Shown here piece by piece: positions 16,163 to 25,861 of a stretch of 64,000 nt of DNA. The translations under genes and the position numbers were made by a program. The notes under the pieces were generated by a model that did no database searches, had not been told where the DNA came from, and saw only the letters and a list, made by a program, of their open reading frames with translations. Position 1 is the first letter of the stretch. Every line of letters starts with the position of its first letter. The DNA is from Desulfovibrio sp. (GTDB lineage Bacteria > Desulfobacterota > Desulfovibrionia > Desulfovibrionales > Desulfovibrionaceae): assembly GCA_031287575.1 (NCBI GenBank), contig JAITSV010000021.1:1-64000 (forward strand), read 5' to 3'.

Positions 16163-17089
16163 CTATACTTTGAGCGTGCCCCGAAAATCATCCCACTGCT
16201 CGATGCCCATGCGCTCGCACAGGGCGGCCAGGTCGTCCACCAGCCGGAACACGAAGTCGGGGCGGATGAAGTTGGCGGTGCCCACCTGCACGGCGTGCGC
16301 GCCGACAAGCAGAAACTCCAGCACGTCCTCCGCGCTGGTGATGCCGCCGATGCCGATGACCGGGATGGACACGGCTTTCGCCACCTGCCACACGCAGCGC
16401 AGGGCCACGGGCTTGATGGCCGGGCCGGACAGGCCGCCCACCACGTTGGCCAGCAGGGGCTTGCGGGTATTGATGTCCACGCCCATGCCGGTCAGGGTGT
16501 TGATGCAGGACAGCACGTCGGCCCCGGCGTCTTCCACGGCGCGGGCCATGTGGGCGATGTCGGTGACGTTGGGCGACAGCTTGACGATGACCGGCTTGCT
16601 GCCCGCGCGCATCTTCACCGCCTCGGTCACCTTGGCGGCCTGGCGCGGGTCCTGGCCGAAGATCACCCCGCCTTCCTTCACGTTGGGGCACGAGATGTTC
16701 ACTTCCAGCGCGGCCACGCCCTCTTCGGCGGCCAGCACGGCGGCCAGTTCGCCGAATTCGCCGGGGTCGCAGGCGTACAGGTTGGCCACGACGGGCACCT
16801 CGCGCCACGGCAGTTTGGGCAGGGTGGTGCGCACGAAGTACTCGGCGCCGTCATTCTGCAGGCCCACGGCGTTCAGCATGCCGCAGGGCGTTTCGGCCAC
16901 GCGGGGCATGGGGTTGCCCCGGCGCGGGGCCAGCGACAGGCCCTTGACCACGATGCCGCCGAGCCTGGTCAGGTCGCCGTAGGGGGTGAACTCCACCCCG
17001 TACCCGAAGGTGCCCGAGGCGGTCATGACCGGGTTGTTCAGGGTCAGCGGGTGCAGCCCGCCGGGGAGGGTAACGTGCATGTCGATCAT
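16163..17089 (-). CDS. pyrD: Dihydroorotate dehydrogenase B, catalytic subunit
   Basis: 308 residues, class 1B, FMN-dependent TIM barrel. Seen are NPVMTASGTFGYGVEF near the N-terminus, the catalytic Cys in VNISCPNVK, the Lys-containing PVIVKLSPNVTDI strand, and the FMN-phosphate segment IPVIGIGGITSAED. It oxidises dihydroorotate to orotate in pyrimidine synthesis and passes electrons to PyrK. pyrK lies immediately upstream (57-base gap, same strand), forming the usual pair. Confidence 0.96.
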   Translation of the reverse strand: MIDMHVTLPGGLHPLTLNNPVMTASGTFGYGVEFTPYGDLTRLGGIVVKGLSLAPRRGNPMPRVAETPCGMLNAVGLQNDGAEYFVRTTLPKLPWREVPVVANLYACDPGEFGELAAVLAAEEGVAALEVNISCPNVKEGGVIFGQDPRQAAKVTEAVKMRAGSKPVIVKLSPNVTDIAHMARAVEDAGADVLSCINTLTGMGVDINTRKPLLANVVGGLSGPAIKPVALRCVWQVAKAVSIPVIGIGGITSAEDVLEFLLVGAHAVQVGTANFIRPDFVFRLVDDLAALCERMGIEQWDDFRGTLKV

Positions 17090-17146
17090 GACTTTTCTGA
17101 TCCTATGTCCCGGATCCCAGGGGCGGATTCCAAATCAGGATTTTCG

Positions 17147-18016
17147 TTAGCGTTCACAAGCCTGCACGGGCGCATCGGCAGCCGTGGGCGGGGCGGCGGT
17201 TTCGTCGTCGAAGGTGATCTGCTCCGCCCAGAACACGGGGCCCTGGGTGCAGGTCTGCACGTTGCCGCCCGCCTTGGCCGGGTCGGGCCACTGCTCGGTG
17301 GTGCGGCACACGCAGCCCAGGCACGCGCCCACGCCGCAGGCCATGCGCGTTTCCAGCGAAAGCTGGGTGCGCACGCCGTATTCCAGCGCGAACGAGCGCA
17401 CCGTGCGCAGGAAGGGGGTGGGCCCGCAGGCCAGCACCAGCCCCTTCTGGTCGCGGAATTCGCGCATCCGGCGGCCCATGGTCTCGATGAACCGCGAAAG
17501 GTCTTCGGGGCCTTCCTCGTGGTGGCTGTCGGCCATGATCTTTTCGTTGATGCTCTCGAAGGGGTAGCACCCCAGCGGCATCCGGTGGCCGAAATCCATC
17601 CACAGGTTCCACGGCTTGGGGTGGGTGTGGGCATAGCCGATGAACGGCGCGATGCCGATGCCCCCGGCCAGCATCAGGGTGGGGGTGTCCGGCTCCATGG
17701 CGAAGGCGTTGCCCAGCGGGCCCCACACGTGCACCACGTCGCCGGGGCGCAGTTGGGCAAGGCGCGCGGTACCGCGCCCCACCACCTGGAAAAAGATGAC
17801 CAGGTCGCGCGCGCTGATGCGGCAGATGGAGAAGGGACGTGCCCACAGCATGTCCAGCGCCCATCCGGCGGGGCGCAGCATGACGAACTGGCCGGGCTTC
17901 CAGTCGGCCCACTGGGGGCGTTCCAGGCGCAGGGCAAAAAAGCGGGCCTCGCCGCCGGTCTGTCCGAAGGGAACGAGGTCGAGCACCTTGAGGTCGGTGC
18001 AGGCGGGTGTGTTCAT
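17147..18016 (-). CDS. pyrK: Dihydroorotate dehydrogenase B, electron-transfer subunit
   Basis: 289 residues. A ferredoxin-reductase-like FAD domain (PFSICRI, RGTARLAQLRPGD), an NAD-binding domain (LMLAGGIGIAPFIGY) and a C-terminal [2Fe-2S] loop with cysteines in CGVGACLGCVCRT plus a later Cys in GGNVQTC. It couples PyrD to NAD+ reduction. The 504 bases upstream (18017-18520) must carry its promoter and that of the divergent U32 gene; I see no other feature there. Confidence 0.95.
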   Translation of the reverse strand: MNTPACTDLKVLDLVPFGQTGGEARFFALRLERPQWADWKPGQFVMLRPAGWALDMLWARPFSICRISARDLVIFFQVVGRGTARLAQLRPGDVVHVWGPLGNAFAMEPDTPTLMLAGGIGIAPFIGYAHTHPKPWNLWMDFGHRMPLGCYPFESINEKIMADSHHEEGPEDLSRFIETMGRRMREFRDQKGLVLACGPTPFLRTVRSFALEYGVRTQLSLETRMACGVGACLGCVCRTTEQWPDPAKAGGNVQTCTQGPVFWAEQITFDDETAAPPTAADAPVQACER

Positions 18017-18520
18017 GGCGGTAATGGTGTCCTCGAAAAAAATGTGGCCGCGTCGTGTGGCCGCCGGGGCGCGGGCGCACCCGGAGACGGCAACCGCGCG
18101 TGCCCCCCGTGCATACGGGTGTAGTCGGCGGGGCGGGCGGGGTCAAGCGGTGGAAAGCGGTGCGGGGCCGCGCGGGTGCGGCAAATGCGGGATTCCGGGC
18201 CGCCGGGGCTTCCGCGACAGCCCCCTGACGGATTGCTGGTAGCGGGTGGCGCGCGGGAAAACAGAGGCCAGTCCCGCGCCGCCGTCAACGCACCCCGTAC
18301 ACAACGCCGGAAAACCGCGCGGACCATTGCGGTTGCCATGCGGGCGTTCTATGGTTAGATGCACTGCTCCCCGTGCGGCCATCGCGACGCCATCCGTCCC
18401 CGCCGCCATGTTGCCCCCGGCCCATGGGGCCATCGGCTCGCCCCTTTCGCGGCCATTCCTGGCCTTTTTGCCCGGCGGGCACCCCCACGCATAGTTCATC
18501 CCCCGCGGAGAAACATATCC

Positions 18521-21226
18521 ATGTCCAGCAAGCCTTCACGCCCCGCATCCGGCCCCAAGGGCGCCGCCGCCACGGGCAAACGCCCGGCAGGCCAGAAAAA
18601 GACCGGCAAGCCCGATACGGGCGACGCCCCCCGCTCGCGCGGGCGTGACGACCGGCAGTCCCGTCCGGATCGCCCGGCCCGCCCGGCCCGGCCCGCCCGT
18701 AAGGACAGCGGCGCACAGGCCGAACGCGAGGACCGCCCCGCCCGCCCCCGTCAGGAAGACGGGCAGGACGCGCAAAAGCCCACCGGCCCGCGCGGCGGCA
18801 AGCGGTCCGGCGGACCACAGGGCGGTCAGCCCGGCAAGTCGACCGACAGACAATCGGGCAAGCCGACTGACGGACAAGCCGGCAAGCCGTCTGGCCGGAA
18901 GCCCGGCAAACGCACTGGCAAGCGGGACCACGACGACTGGACCACCGACCCGCGCGGCGGGGACCCTCGTGGTGGCGAACGCCGCGACAGTCGCCGGGAC
19001 GACCGTTCCGGCCCCCGCGCGGAACGTCCGTCGCGCCCCGCCCGTCCGGGCAATCCGGCCCCGCCCGCCCAGCCCGCAGGCAAGTCCGACGAATTCGTGG
19101 ACAACCGCGCCCCGGAACGCGAACACCACCGCACCCGCCTGAGCGATGCGGAACTGGCGGAACTGCTGCCCCCCAGCGTGACCGCCGGGGCCACCGCATC
19201 CGGCAGCGCCGCGCCTGACCAGGCGGACAACCTGCGCACGCCCGAAATCCTTGCCCCGGCAGGCGACATGCAGGCCGCGCTGGCCGCATTCGCCGCTGGT
19301 GCCGACGCCGTGTACCTGGGCCTGAAGCACTTTTCGGCCCGCATGCAGGCGGAAAACTTCTCCACCGGCGAACTGGCCGCGCTGACGGACCTGGCCCATT
19401 CCGAGGGCCGCCGCATCTACGTGGCCATGAACTCCATGCTGAAGCCCGGCGACACCGGCGCGGCTGGCCGCCTGGTGGCGCGCCTGGCCCGTGACGTGCG
19501 GCCCGACGCACTCATCGTGCAGGACCTCGGCATGCTGGACATCGCCCGGCAGGCCGGGTTTGCGGGTGAACTGCATCTTTCCACGCTGGCCAACGTCACC
19601 CACCCCGCCGCGCTCACCGTGGCGCGCGACCTGGGCGCCAGCCGGGTGATCCTGCCGCGCGAGCTGAACATCGACGAAATCCGCGCCTGCGGAAACGCCT
19701 GCCCGGACGACCTGGACCTGGAATTCTTCGTGCACGGGGCGCTGTGCTACTGCGTGTCTGGCCGCTGCTACTGGTCCAGCTACATGGGCGGCAAAAGCGG
19801 CCTGCGGGGCCGCTGCGTGCAGCCGTGCCGCCGGGTGTACCGCCAGAAGGGCCGCGAGGGGCGCTTCTTCTCGTGCCTGGACCTTTCGCTGGACGTGCTG
19901 GCGAAAACGCTGCTGTCGGTGCCGCACATGGCATCGTGGAAAATCGAGGGCCGCAAGAAGGGGCCGCACTACGTGTACTACGCGGTGTCGGCCTACCGCC
20001 TGCTGCGCGACAACCCGGACGACCCCAAGGCCCGCAAGCAGGCCGAGGACATCCTTGAAATGGCCCTGGGCCGCCCCGGCACCCATTCGCGCTTTCTGCC
20101 CCAACGCGGCGACGACCCCACCGCCCCCGGCGAGCAGACCAGTTCCGGCCTGCTGGCGGGCAAGGTGGGCCAGACGCCGGAAGGGGGCATCTTCTTCAAG
20201 CCGCGCTTCCAACTGCTGCCGCAAGACCTGCTGCGCATCGGCTACGAGGACGAATCGTGGCACACCACCCTGCCGGTGGCCCGCCACATCCCCAAGGCAG
20301 GCACCTTCAACCTGCGCCTGCCGCGCCACAAGACGCCCAAGCTGGGCACGCCGGTGTTCCTCATCGACCGTCGCGAGCCGGAACTGACGCGCGAGGTGCG
20401 CAGCTGGCAGGCCAAACTGGAACGCCACCGCAAGGGCGGCGGTGAAGGCGGCGCGGTGGACTTCACCCCCAGCTACCCCGCCCCCGGCAAGCCCTCCCGT
20501 CCGCTGGACGTGATCCTGCGCGGTTCGCTGCCGCATGGCCGCGAAGGCAAGGCCGGGGTGCGCCCCGGCACGGTGATGGGCCTGTGGCTGTCGCCGAAAG
20601 CCCTGCGCGAGGTTTCGCGCACGCTGTACCCGCGCATCTCGTGGTGGCTGCCGCCGGTGATCTGGCCGGACGAAGAAGCCCAGTGGCTGCGCATGGCCCG
20701 CGAGTCCGTCCGCGACGGCGCGCGCCACTTCGTGCTGAACGCGCCGTGGCAGGTGGGCCTGTTTGGTGATGCGCACGCCCGGCGCGACCTGGCGCTGACC
20801 GCCGGTCCCTTCTGCAACACCTCCAACCCGGCGGCGCTGGCCGTGTTGCGCAAACTGGGCTTTGCCGCCGCCATCGTCAGCCCCGAACTGCCCGGAGAAG
20901 ACATCCTGGCCCTGCCGCGCCAGAGCTGCCTGCCGCTGGGCGTGGTGCTGTCCGGCTACTGGCCCATGGGCGTCACCCGCCACCACCTGGAGGGGCTGAA
21001 GCCGGGCGAGCCGTTCAACAGCCCCAAGAACGAGGTGTTCTGGGCCCGCCGCTACGGCCAGAACACCTGGATCTACCCCGGCTGGCCGCTGGACATCGAG
21101 GACCGTCGCGGGCAGCTGGAATCCGCCGGGTACACCCTGTTCGTGCGCATCGACGAACACCCGCCCCTGACCGTGCCCGAACCCCGGCGGACCAGTCCCT
21201 TCAACTGGGACATTCCGCTGCTGTAG
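18521..21226 (+). CDS. U32 family peptidase / tRNA-rRNA hydroxylation-type protein with disordered N-terminus
   Basis: 901 residues. Residues 1-~225 are Lys/Arg/Pro/Gly-rich and low-complexity, probably disordered and nucleic-acid-binding. The U32 domain begins near TPEILAPAGDMQAALAAFAA. It contains the signature FFVHGALCYCVSGRCYWSSY and downstream RGRCVQPCRR, whose cysteines match the Fe-S ligands of this family. Relatives include RlhA and TrhP, which hydroxylate cytidine in 23S rRNA or uridine in tRNA; peptidase activity is doubtful. A long C-terminal region matches the larger members. The start has GGAG nine bases upstream. A basic tail plus an Fe-S U32 core is consistent with an RNA-modifying role, which is inferred. 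Confidence 0.88.
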   Translation: MSSKPSRPASGPKGAAATGKRPAGQKKTGKPDTGDAPRSRGRDDRQSRPDRPARPARPARKDSGAQAEREDRPARPRQEDGQDAQKPTGPRGGKRSGGPQGGQPGKSTDRQSGKPTDGQAGKPSGRKPGKRTGKRDHDDWTTDPRGGDPRGGERRDSRRDDRSGPRAERPSRPARPGNPAPPAQPAGKSDEFVDNRAPEREHHRTRLSDAELAELLPPSVTAGATASGSAAPDQADNLRTPEILAPAGDMQAALAAFAAGADAVYLGLKHFSARMQAENFSTGELAALTDLAHSEGRRIYVAMNSMLKPGDTGAAGRLVARLARDVRPDALIVQDLGMLDIARQAGFAGELHLSTLANVTHPAALTVARDLGASRVILPRELNIDEIRACGNACPDDLDLEFFVHGALCYCVSGRCYWSSYMGGKSGLRGRCVQPCRRVYRQKGREGRFFSCLDLSLDVLAKTLLSVPHMASWKIEGRKKGPHYVYYAVSAYRLLRDNPDDPKARKQAEDILEMALGRPGTHSRFLPQRGDDPTAPGEQTSSGLLAGKVGQTPEGGIFFKPRFQLLPQDLLRIGYEDESWHTTLPVARHIPKAGTFNLRLPRHKTPKLGTPVFLIDRREPELTREVRSWQAKLERHRKGGGEGGAVDFTPSYPAPGKPSRPLDVILRGSLPHGREGKAGVRPGTVMGLWLSPKALREVSRTLYPRISWWLPPVIWPDEEAQWLRMARESVRDGARHFVLNAPWQVGLFGDAHARRDLALTAGPFCNTSNPAALAVLRKLGFAAAIVSPELPGEDILALPRQSCLPLGVVLSGYWPMGVTRHHLEGLKPGEPFNSPKNEVFWARRYGQNTWIYPGWPLDIEDRRGQLESAGYTLFVRIDEHPPLTVPEPRRTSPFNWDIPLL

Positions 21227-21255
21227 CCACATCGTTCTTTCGCCAGGCCGAACAC

Positions 21256-21290
21256 AAAGACGCCCCCCGTGCGCAAGGGGCGTCTTTTTT
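21256..21290 (+). terminator. Terminator of the U32 gene
   Basis: An 11-bp stem (21256-21266 with 21277-21287), 10-base loop and a run of T. The DNA from here to 21508 has no recognised gene. Confidence 0.9.
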
Positions 21291-21508
21291 CATGCATGCA
21301 AGCAATCCATCTGGGCCTGCCAACGCTATGAGGATTTTTGTTCTCTGCCGAGGAAGGATGGTTTTTTATGGAGGGAGTATGCGGCAGCCGTTATGCGCGC
21401 TTGCAAGCATTACGGATGGCGACCGCAACGCGCTCTTTCGTATTCGACCGGAATAAAAAACCACCCTGACGATGGCAGAGGGCAAAAAGACCAGAGCGTT
21501 AGCAGGCC

Positions 21509-22093
21509 CTACCCGAACAATTGCGCCAGATGCGTCCTGTACCGTTCGCAGTCTTCCTCGATGCGCGGGTTCTTGATCACGTCGTGGCAGCAGAAGGTTT
21601 GCAGCGGGGTCATGCCGAAGAACCGGAAGTTCATGTGCGCGGGAAAGAACAGGTCGTCCACGGTCTTGCCGCCGAACAGGTACTGCCCCGTATCGCCAAA
21701 GGCCTCGCCGGGCGCGTTGAAGGTCAGCGAGAGCATGTACTGCCTGCCCTGCAGCGCCCCGCCCGAACCGTACTGCTGCTCCGGCGCGGAGCGGCTGCGG
21801 CCGTCGCCCTTGCACAGCCTGCCGTCGGTACCCGTGGAATAGACCAGGTCCATGTACTTCTTGCAGCTCCACGCAAAGCCCATCCAGTTCACCGGCGACT
21901 GCACGATGATCCTGTCCGCCCACAGGTGGCGGTCGATTTCCGCCGCCACGTCGTAGGGCTTGCTGGTTTCGGTCACCTGCACGGCGTGGCCCAGCCCTTC
22001 CAGCGTGGTTCGGGCCAGCTCGACCAGATGGCGGTTCAGTCCGCCGGGCGAATGGGGGTAGGGCTCGTGCCCGTTGATGATCAGGACGTTCAT
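21509..22093 (-). CDS. mdaB: NAD(P)H quinone oxidoreductase, MdaB/flavodoxin-like fold
   Basis: About 194 residues. N-terminal MNVLIINGHEPYPHSPGGLN is the flavin-phosphate loop of the flavodoxin-like quinone reductases, and VQSPVNWMGFAWSCKKYMD plus YMLSLTFNAPGEAFG are characteristic of MdaB. It probably carries out two-electron quinone reduction and so protects against redox cycling. The ATG at 22093 is preceded by GCGAGG; a GTG six bases upstream is the alternative. It is monocistronic. Confidence 0.88.
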   Translation of the reverse strand: MNVLIINGHEPYPHSPGGLNRHLVELARTTLEGLGHAVQVTETSKPYDVAAEIDRHLWADRIIVQSPVNWMGFAWSCKKYMDLVYSTGTDGRLCKGDGRSRSAPEQQYGSGGALQGRQYMLSLTFNAPGEAFGDTGQYLFGGKTVDDLFFPAHMNFRFFGMTPLQTFCCHDVIKNPRIEEDCERYRTHLAQLFG

Positions 22094-22312
22094 GGCCACC
22101 TCGCTGGGCTGTGCGCCCGCCCCCGCAGGAATACGCTGCCGGACGCCGGGCGCGGTTTGGTCACTATCTCCTACATATCCTGCCGGACAGCATGGTCAAG
22201 CAGGCACTTTTTGGTGCGTGGGAGAGTTGGCGCCGGAAACAACCATCCGAGGCGACGGCAATCCGCCGCGCATCCAGCCCGCGCCCGTTTCGCCGCTCGC
22301 GCACATGACGAC

Positions 22313-22345
22313 AAAAGACGCCCCCTCCGGCAGGTAGGGGGCGTC
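22313..22345 (-). terminator. Terminator downstream of the small minus-strand gene
   Basis: A 10-bp stem (22317-22326 with 22336-22345), 9-base loop, and TTTT on the minus strand after the hairpin. It lies 63 bases beyond the stop of the small membrane-protein gene, supporting that gene as a transcription unit. Confidence 0.75.
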
Positions 22346-22407
22346 CTGTTTCGCGCGTCCGGGCTTCAGGCGGACCCGTTGGCGCGTGGCGGTCGAATGA
22401 ACGAGCG

Positions 22408-22539
22408 TTACGGGGCCAGCGTGGGGCCAAGCCCCATGGCCACGCCCAGCACCACGCCCATCAGCACGGCCAGGGCCAGACGCACCAGCACGGGCGGGCG
22501 TCGGTCGGGGCGGGGCTGGATGAGGGCAAGGGCGAACAT
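22408..22539 (-). CDS. Small membrane protein, 43 residues, unknown
   Basis: MFALALIQPRPDRRPPVLVR leads into a single hydrophobic helix (LALAVLMGVVLGVAMGLG). It is positively charged before the helix, consistent with an N-in orientation. GGAGC lies four to five bases before the ATG and a terminator follows the stop. Its start is 190 bases from the divergent LysR gene. No family is recognised. It may be a real small protein or a chance open frame in GC-rich DNA. Confidence 0.4.
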   Translation of the reverse strand: MFALALIQPRPDRRPPVLVRLALAVLMGVVLGVAMGLGPTLAP

Positions 22540-22729
22540 GGATGCTCCATGAGGTTGCGGAGGGATGGAACGGGCGGCCAGGGCCATCCTGAACCGCCTG
22601 TCGTGCTCCACCTGTCCGTACGCACCAACCGGCCACGGGGGCCGAGTGCATGGTCTGGACGCTACGGCGCACCGAATGATATGTCCAATTCGAACTTTCT
22701 CGCAAATCAATATGCAGAGGATATCAATC

Positions 22730-23764
22730 ATGGAGATGCGCCAGCTGCGCTACTTTCTGGCCGTGGCGGAAGAACTGCACTTCGGGCGGGCCGCCCGGCG
22801 CATGCACGTTTCGCAGCCGCCGCTCAGCCAGCAGATTCAGGCGCTGGAAGAGGAACTGGGGGTGCGCCTGTTCGACCGTACCAGCCGCACGGTGCGGACC
22901 ACCCCGGCGGGCGAGGCCCTGCGCGACGACGTGCAGGCGCTGTTGGCCGGGCTGGACGCGGCGGTGGAGCGGGCGCGCGGCACGGCGCGGGGCGAGCGGG
23001 GGCGGCTGCGGCTGGGCTTTGTGGTCAGCGCGGCGGCCACGCGCTTTCCCCGGGCGGTGGCCGCCTACCGGGCGCGCTGCCCCGGCGTGCGGCTGGAACT
23101 GCGCGAAATGGGCACCCTGCTGCAACTGCGGCGCATCGAATCCGGCGAACTGGACGTGGGCCTCTTGCGCAATCTGGATGGCCTGCCGGAAGGCTTCGAC
23201 CACGCACCGTTCCTGCACGAGCCGCAGGTGGTGGCCCTGCCCGCGCGCCATCCGCTGGCCCGGCTGCGGGTGGTGCCCCTTGCCGCGCTGGCCGGGGTGC
23301 CGCTGATCCTCTATCCGCGCCGGGTGTTTCCGGCGGCGTACGACGCCATCATCGCCGCATGCCGGGGGGCAGGCTTCTCGCCCGAAGTGCCGCAGGAAGC
23401 GGTGGGACTGAACACCCAGCGCGCGTTGGTGGCGGCGGGGGTGGGGGCGGCCATCGTGCCTGCATCCGCCCGCAGCGAACCGCGCGAGGGCGTGGTGTAC
23501 CGCGACGTGGCGGCAGGCAACGGGGCTACCGGAGATGCGCCGGACTTGGCGGACATTCGGCCCGGCCTGCCGGACATTCGTCTGGACCTGGTGTGGCGTG
23601 CCGGACGCGACGACGCCTTGCTGCGCGGCTTTCTGGACGTGGTGGGAGGCTACGACGGGGAAGAGGAAGGGAACACGACAGGCGGCCACGCCGTTCTGCC
23701 TCTCACGAAGGATTCCAGCACTGCGGACATAGAAGACGCGGAAGGCGAGAACCCGGCAGACTAG
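22730..23764 (+). CDS. LysR-family transcriptional regulator
   Basis: 344 residues. N-terminal winged helix-turn-helix (MRQLRYFLAVAEELHFGRAA, then MHVSQPPLSQQIQALEEELG) and a periplasmic-binding-protein-like effector domain. Of the two close ATGs, 22730 has GAGG nine bases upstream. The last ~45 residues are an acidic low-complexity extension beyond the usual end of the family. It runs tail-to-tail with the TRAP operon, 59 bases apart. Closest in style to CatR/BenM-type regulators of aromatic or organic-acid use; the target is unknown, the TRAP operon being one candidate. Confidence 0.9.
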   Translation: MEMRQLRYFLAVAEELHFGRAARRMHVSQPPLSQQIQALEEELGVRLFDRTSRTVRTTPAGEALRDDVQALLAGLDAAVERARGTARGERGRLRLGFVVSAAATRFPRAVAAYRARCPGVRLELREMGTLLQLRRIESGELDVGLLRNLDGLPEGFDHAPFLHEPQVVALPARHPLARLRVVPLAALAGVPLILYPRRVFPAAYDAIIAACRGAGFSPEVPQEAVGLNTQRALVAAGVGAAIVPASARSEPREGVVYRDVAAGNGATGDAPDLADIRPGLPDIRLDLVWRAGRDDALLRGFLDVVGGYDGEEEGNTTGGHAVLPLTKDSSTADIEDAEGENPAD

Positions 23765-23823
23765 GTGTGGGGAATGCCGGCCCCGGCCCACCGTGCGTGT
23801 GCGCGGGTGGGTGTCAGTACCGT

Positions 23824-25107
23824 CTATCCGCCCAGCCAGAGCACCAGCGGCGGGCAGAAGGTCACCAGCAGCAGGTCCACGATCAGCACCACCAGCATGG
23901 GCACGATGGCCCGGCTGATGGCGGAAAGCGGGATGCGCGCGATGGAGCACGACACCACCAGGCACACCCCCAGTGGCGGGGTCAGCATGCCGATGGCCAG
24001 GTTCACCACCACGATGACCCCCAGATGGACCAGATCGATGCCCAGCGCGGGCAGCAGCGGCACCAGCACCGGCACGAACAGCAGGATGGCGGCGGTGGTT
24101 TCCAGAAACGTGCCCACCACCAGCAGCAGCAGGTTCACCAGCAACAACAGCACGATGCGGTCCACGGACAGGGACAGCATCCACGCCGCGATGGCCTGCG
24201 GCAGCCGCTCCAGCGCCATCACCCACCCGAACAGCGAGGCGGCGGCAATGATCAGCATGACCACGGCGGAGGTCACCCCGGCGCACAGGGCCAGGCGCGG
24301 CAGGTCGCGCCAGCGCAGTTCGCGGTGGGCGTACAGCCCCACGGGCAGGGCATAGGCCACGGCCATGGCCGCCGATTCGGTGGCGGTGGCCACCCCGCCG
24401 ATGATGGACCCCAGGATGATGGCAGGCGCGCCCAGCGCCCACGCCCCGGAGCGGATGGCGGGCCACAGGGCGCGCGCGTCGAAGCGCCGTTCCGGCACCC
24501 GGCCCGAGCGCCGCGCCTCCACCACGCACAGGGCCACCAGCGAGGCGCCCATGAGCAGCCCCGGCAGCACCCCACCCGCGAACAGCCGCCCGATGGAGGC
24601 CCCGGTCAGCGCGCCGAACACGATCATGGGGATGCTGGGCGGAATGATCACCCCGATGCACCCCCCGGCGGCCTGCACCGCGCCCGCCAGCGGGGCCGGG
24701 TAGCCGCGCCGGATCATGGCCGGGATGAGGATGGACCCCACCGCCGCCGTATCGGCGGCGGCGGAGCCGGATACCCCGGCGAAGAACATGGCCGACACCA
24801 CCGATACCGCCGCCAGCCCGCCCGGCAGGTGGCCCACCAGGGCATCGGCCAGGGCCACGATGCGCCGCGAAATGCCCCCGGCGGACATCAGTTCGCCCGC
24901 CAGCATGAACAACGGCACGGCCAGCAGGGGAAAGGAATCGGCCCCGGCGTACAGCCGCTGCACGGCCAGCATGGGTTCCAGTCCGGCGGGCATGGTCAGC
25001 CCCTTGGCCAGCACGGCGGCAAAGGCGGCACCGCCCAGGGCCACGGCTACCGGCGCGTTGAGCGCGAACAGCAGCACCATGCCGCCGAACAGGATCAGGC
25101 CCACCAT
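23824..25107 (-). CDS. dctM: TRAP transporter large permease
   Basis: 427 residues, about 12 membrane spans. Family motifs include PLFMLAGELMSAGGISRRIV, the GVSGSAAADTAAVGSILIPAM segment, GCIGVIIPPSIPMIVFG and the C-terminal GMLTPPLGVCLVV. It moves a substrate captured by DctP across the inner membrane using the sodium gradient. It begins one base after the DctQ stop. Last gene of a dctPQM operon read right to left. Confidence 0.95.
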   Translation of the reverse strand: MVGLILFGGMVLLFALNAPVAVALGGAAFAAVLAKGLTMPAGLEPMLAVQRLYAGADSFPLLAVPLFMLAGELMSAGGISRRIVALADALVGHLPGGLAAVSVVSAMFFAGVSGSAAADTAAVGSILIPAMIRRGYPAPLAGAVQAAGGCIGVIIPPSIPMIVFGALTGASIGRLFAGGVLPGLLMGASLVALCVVEARRSGRVPERRFDARALWPAIRSGAWALGAPAIILGSIIGGVATATESAAMAVAYALPVGLYAHRELRWRDLPRLALCAGVTSAVVMLIIAAASLFGWVMALERLPQAIAAWMLSLSVDRIVLLLLVNLLLLVVGTFLETTAAILLFVPVLVPLLPALGIDLVHLGVIVVVNLAIGMLTPPLGVCLVVSCSIARIPLSAISRAIVPMLVVLIVDLLLVTFCPPLVLWLGG

Positions 25108-25108
25108 G

Positions 25109-25861
25109 TCAGCGGCCCTCCGGCGCGGGGGTGTCGTGTGCGGGGGCGTCCGGCATGGTGAAGGACGTGGATGCGGTGGGGGATTCCGCGGACCGGGCCG
25201 GATCGTTCCCGGCATCGTCTCCGTCCCTGCCCCCGTCCCTGCCCACGTCACTGCTCGGCATGCCGCACGGCACCGACGCGCCGCCCGTGCCCGCGCCCTT
25301 CACCTCGTCGGGCCACAGGTGGGCCAGCAGGTCGGCCAGCCCGTGCAGGGTCAGCAGCGCGCCGCCCACGGGCACCGCCACGAAGACCATGGCCCGTGAC
25401 ACGCCAAGGGCCGCCGTCTGCTGCGGCAGCAGGAACAGGGCGAACCGCGCGCCGTGCCAGGCCACGGCGGCGAAAAAGGCCACGCACACGCACAGCACCA
25501 GCAGCCGCGCCCGCCAGGCCCATTCCGGAGAAAACCGCGCCACCAGCGCGTCCATGCCGATGTGCGCCCGGCCCCGCCAGGCCACCGACGCACCGACGAA
25601 GGTCAGCTGCACCAGCAGGGCGCGGCCCAATTCTTCCGACCAGAACAGCGAATTGTTGAAGGCGTAGCGAAAGACCACCTGCACGGTGAGCAGCCCGGCC
25701 ATGGCCAGGGTGACACCGGCCAGCCAGACGCGGGCCACGGCGTCGCAGCGCGCGGCCACGGCCAGCAGCCCCCGCGTGGCGGCAGGGCCGGGTCCCCGGT
25801 CCCCGCCAGTGCTCGAGGCTACGGACGGAGCAGGCGATGCGGCGGCGCGTCCAGCCGTCAT
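25109..25861 (-). CDS. dctQ: TRAP transporter small permease
   Basis: 250 residues. The DctQ core has four spans with [20 protein letters not shown] and [12 protein letters not shown], the family signature. It is extended at both ends: an Ala/Pro-rich N-tail of about 35 residues and a ~65-residue polar, low-complexity C-tail with Asp/Gly repeats. Its start overlaps the DctP stop by ATGA. It forms the membrane complex with DctM. Confidence 0.92.
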   Translation of the reverse strand: MTAGRAAASPAPSVASSTGGDRGPGPAATRGLLAVAARCDAVARVWLAGVTLAMAGLLTVQVVFRYAFNNSLFWSEELGRALLVQLTFVGASVAWRGRAHIGMDALVARFSPEWAWRARLLVLCVCVAFFAAVAWHGARFALFLLPQQTAALGVSRAMVFVAVPVGGALLTLHGLADLLAHLWPDEVKGAGTGGASVPCGMPSSDVGRDGGRDGDDAGNDPARSAESPTASTSFTMPDAPAHDTPAPEGR

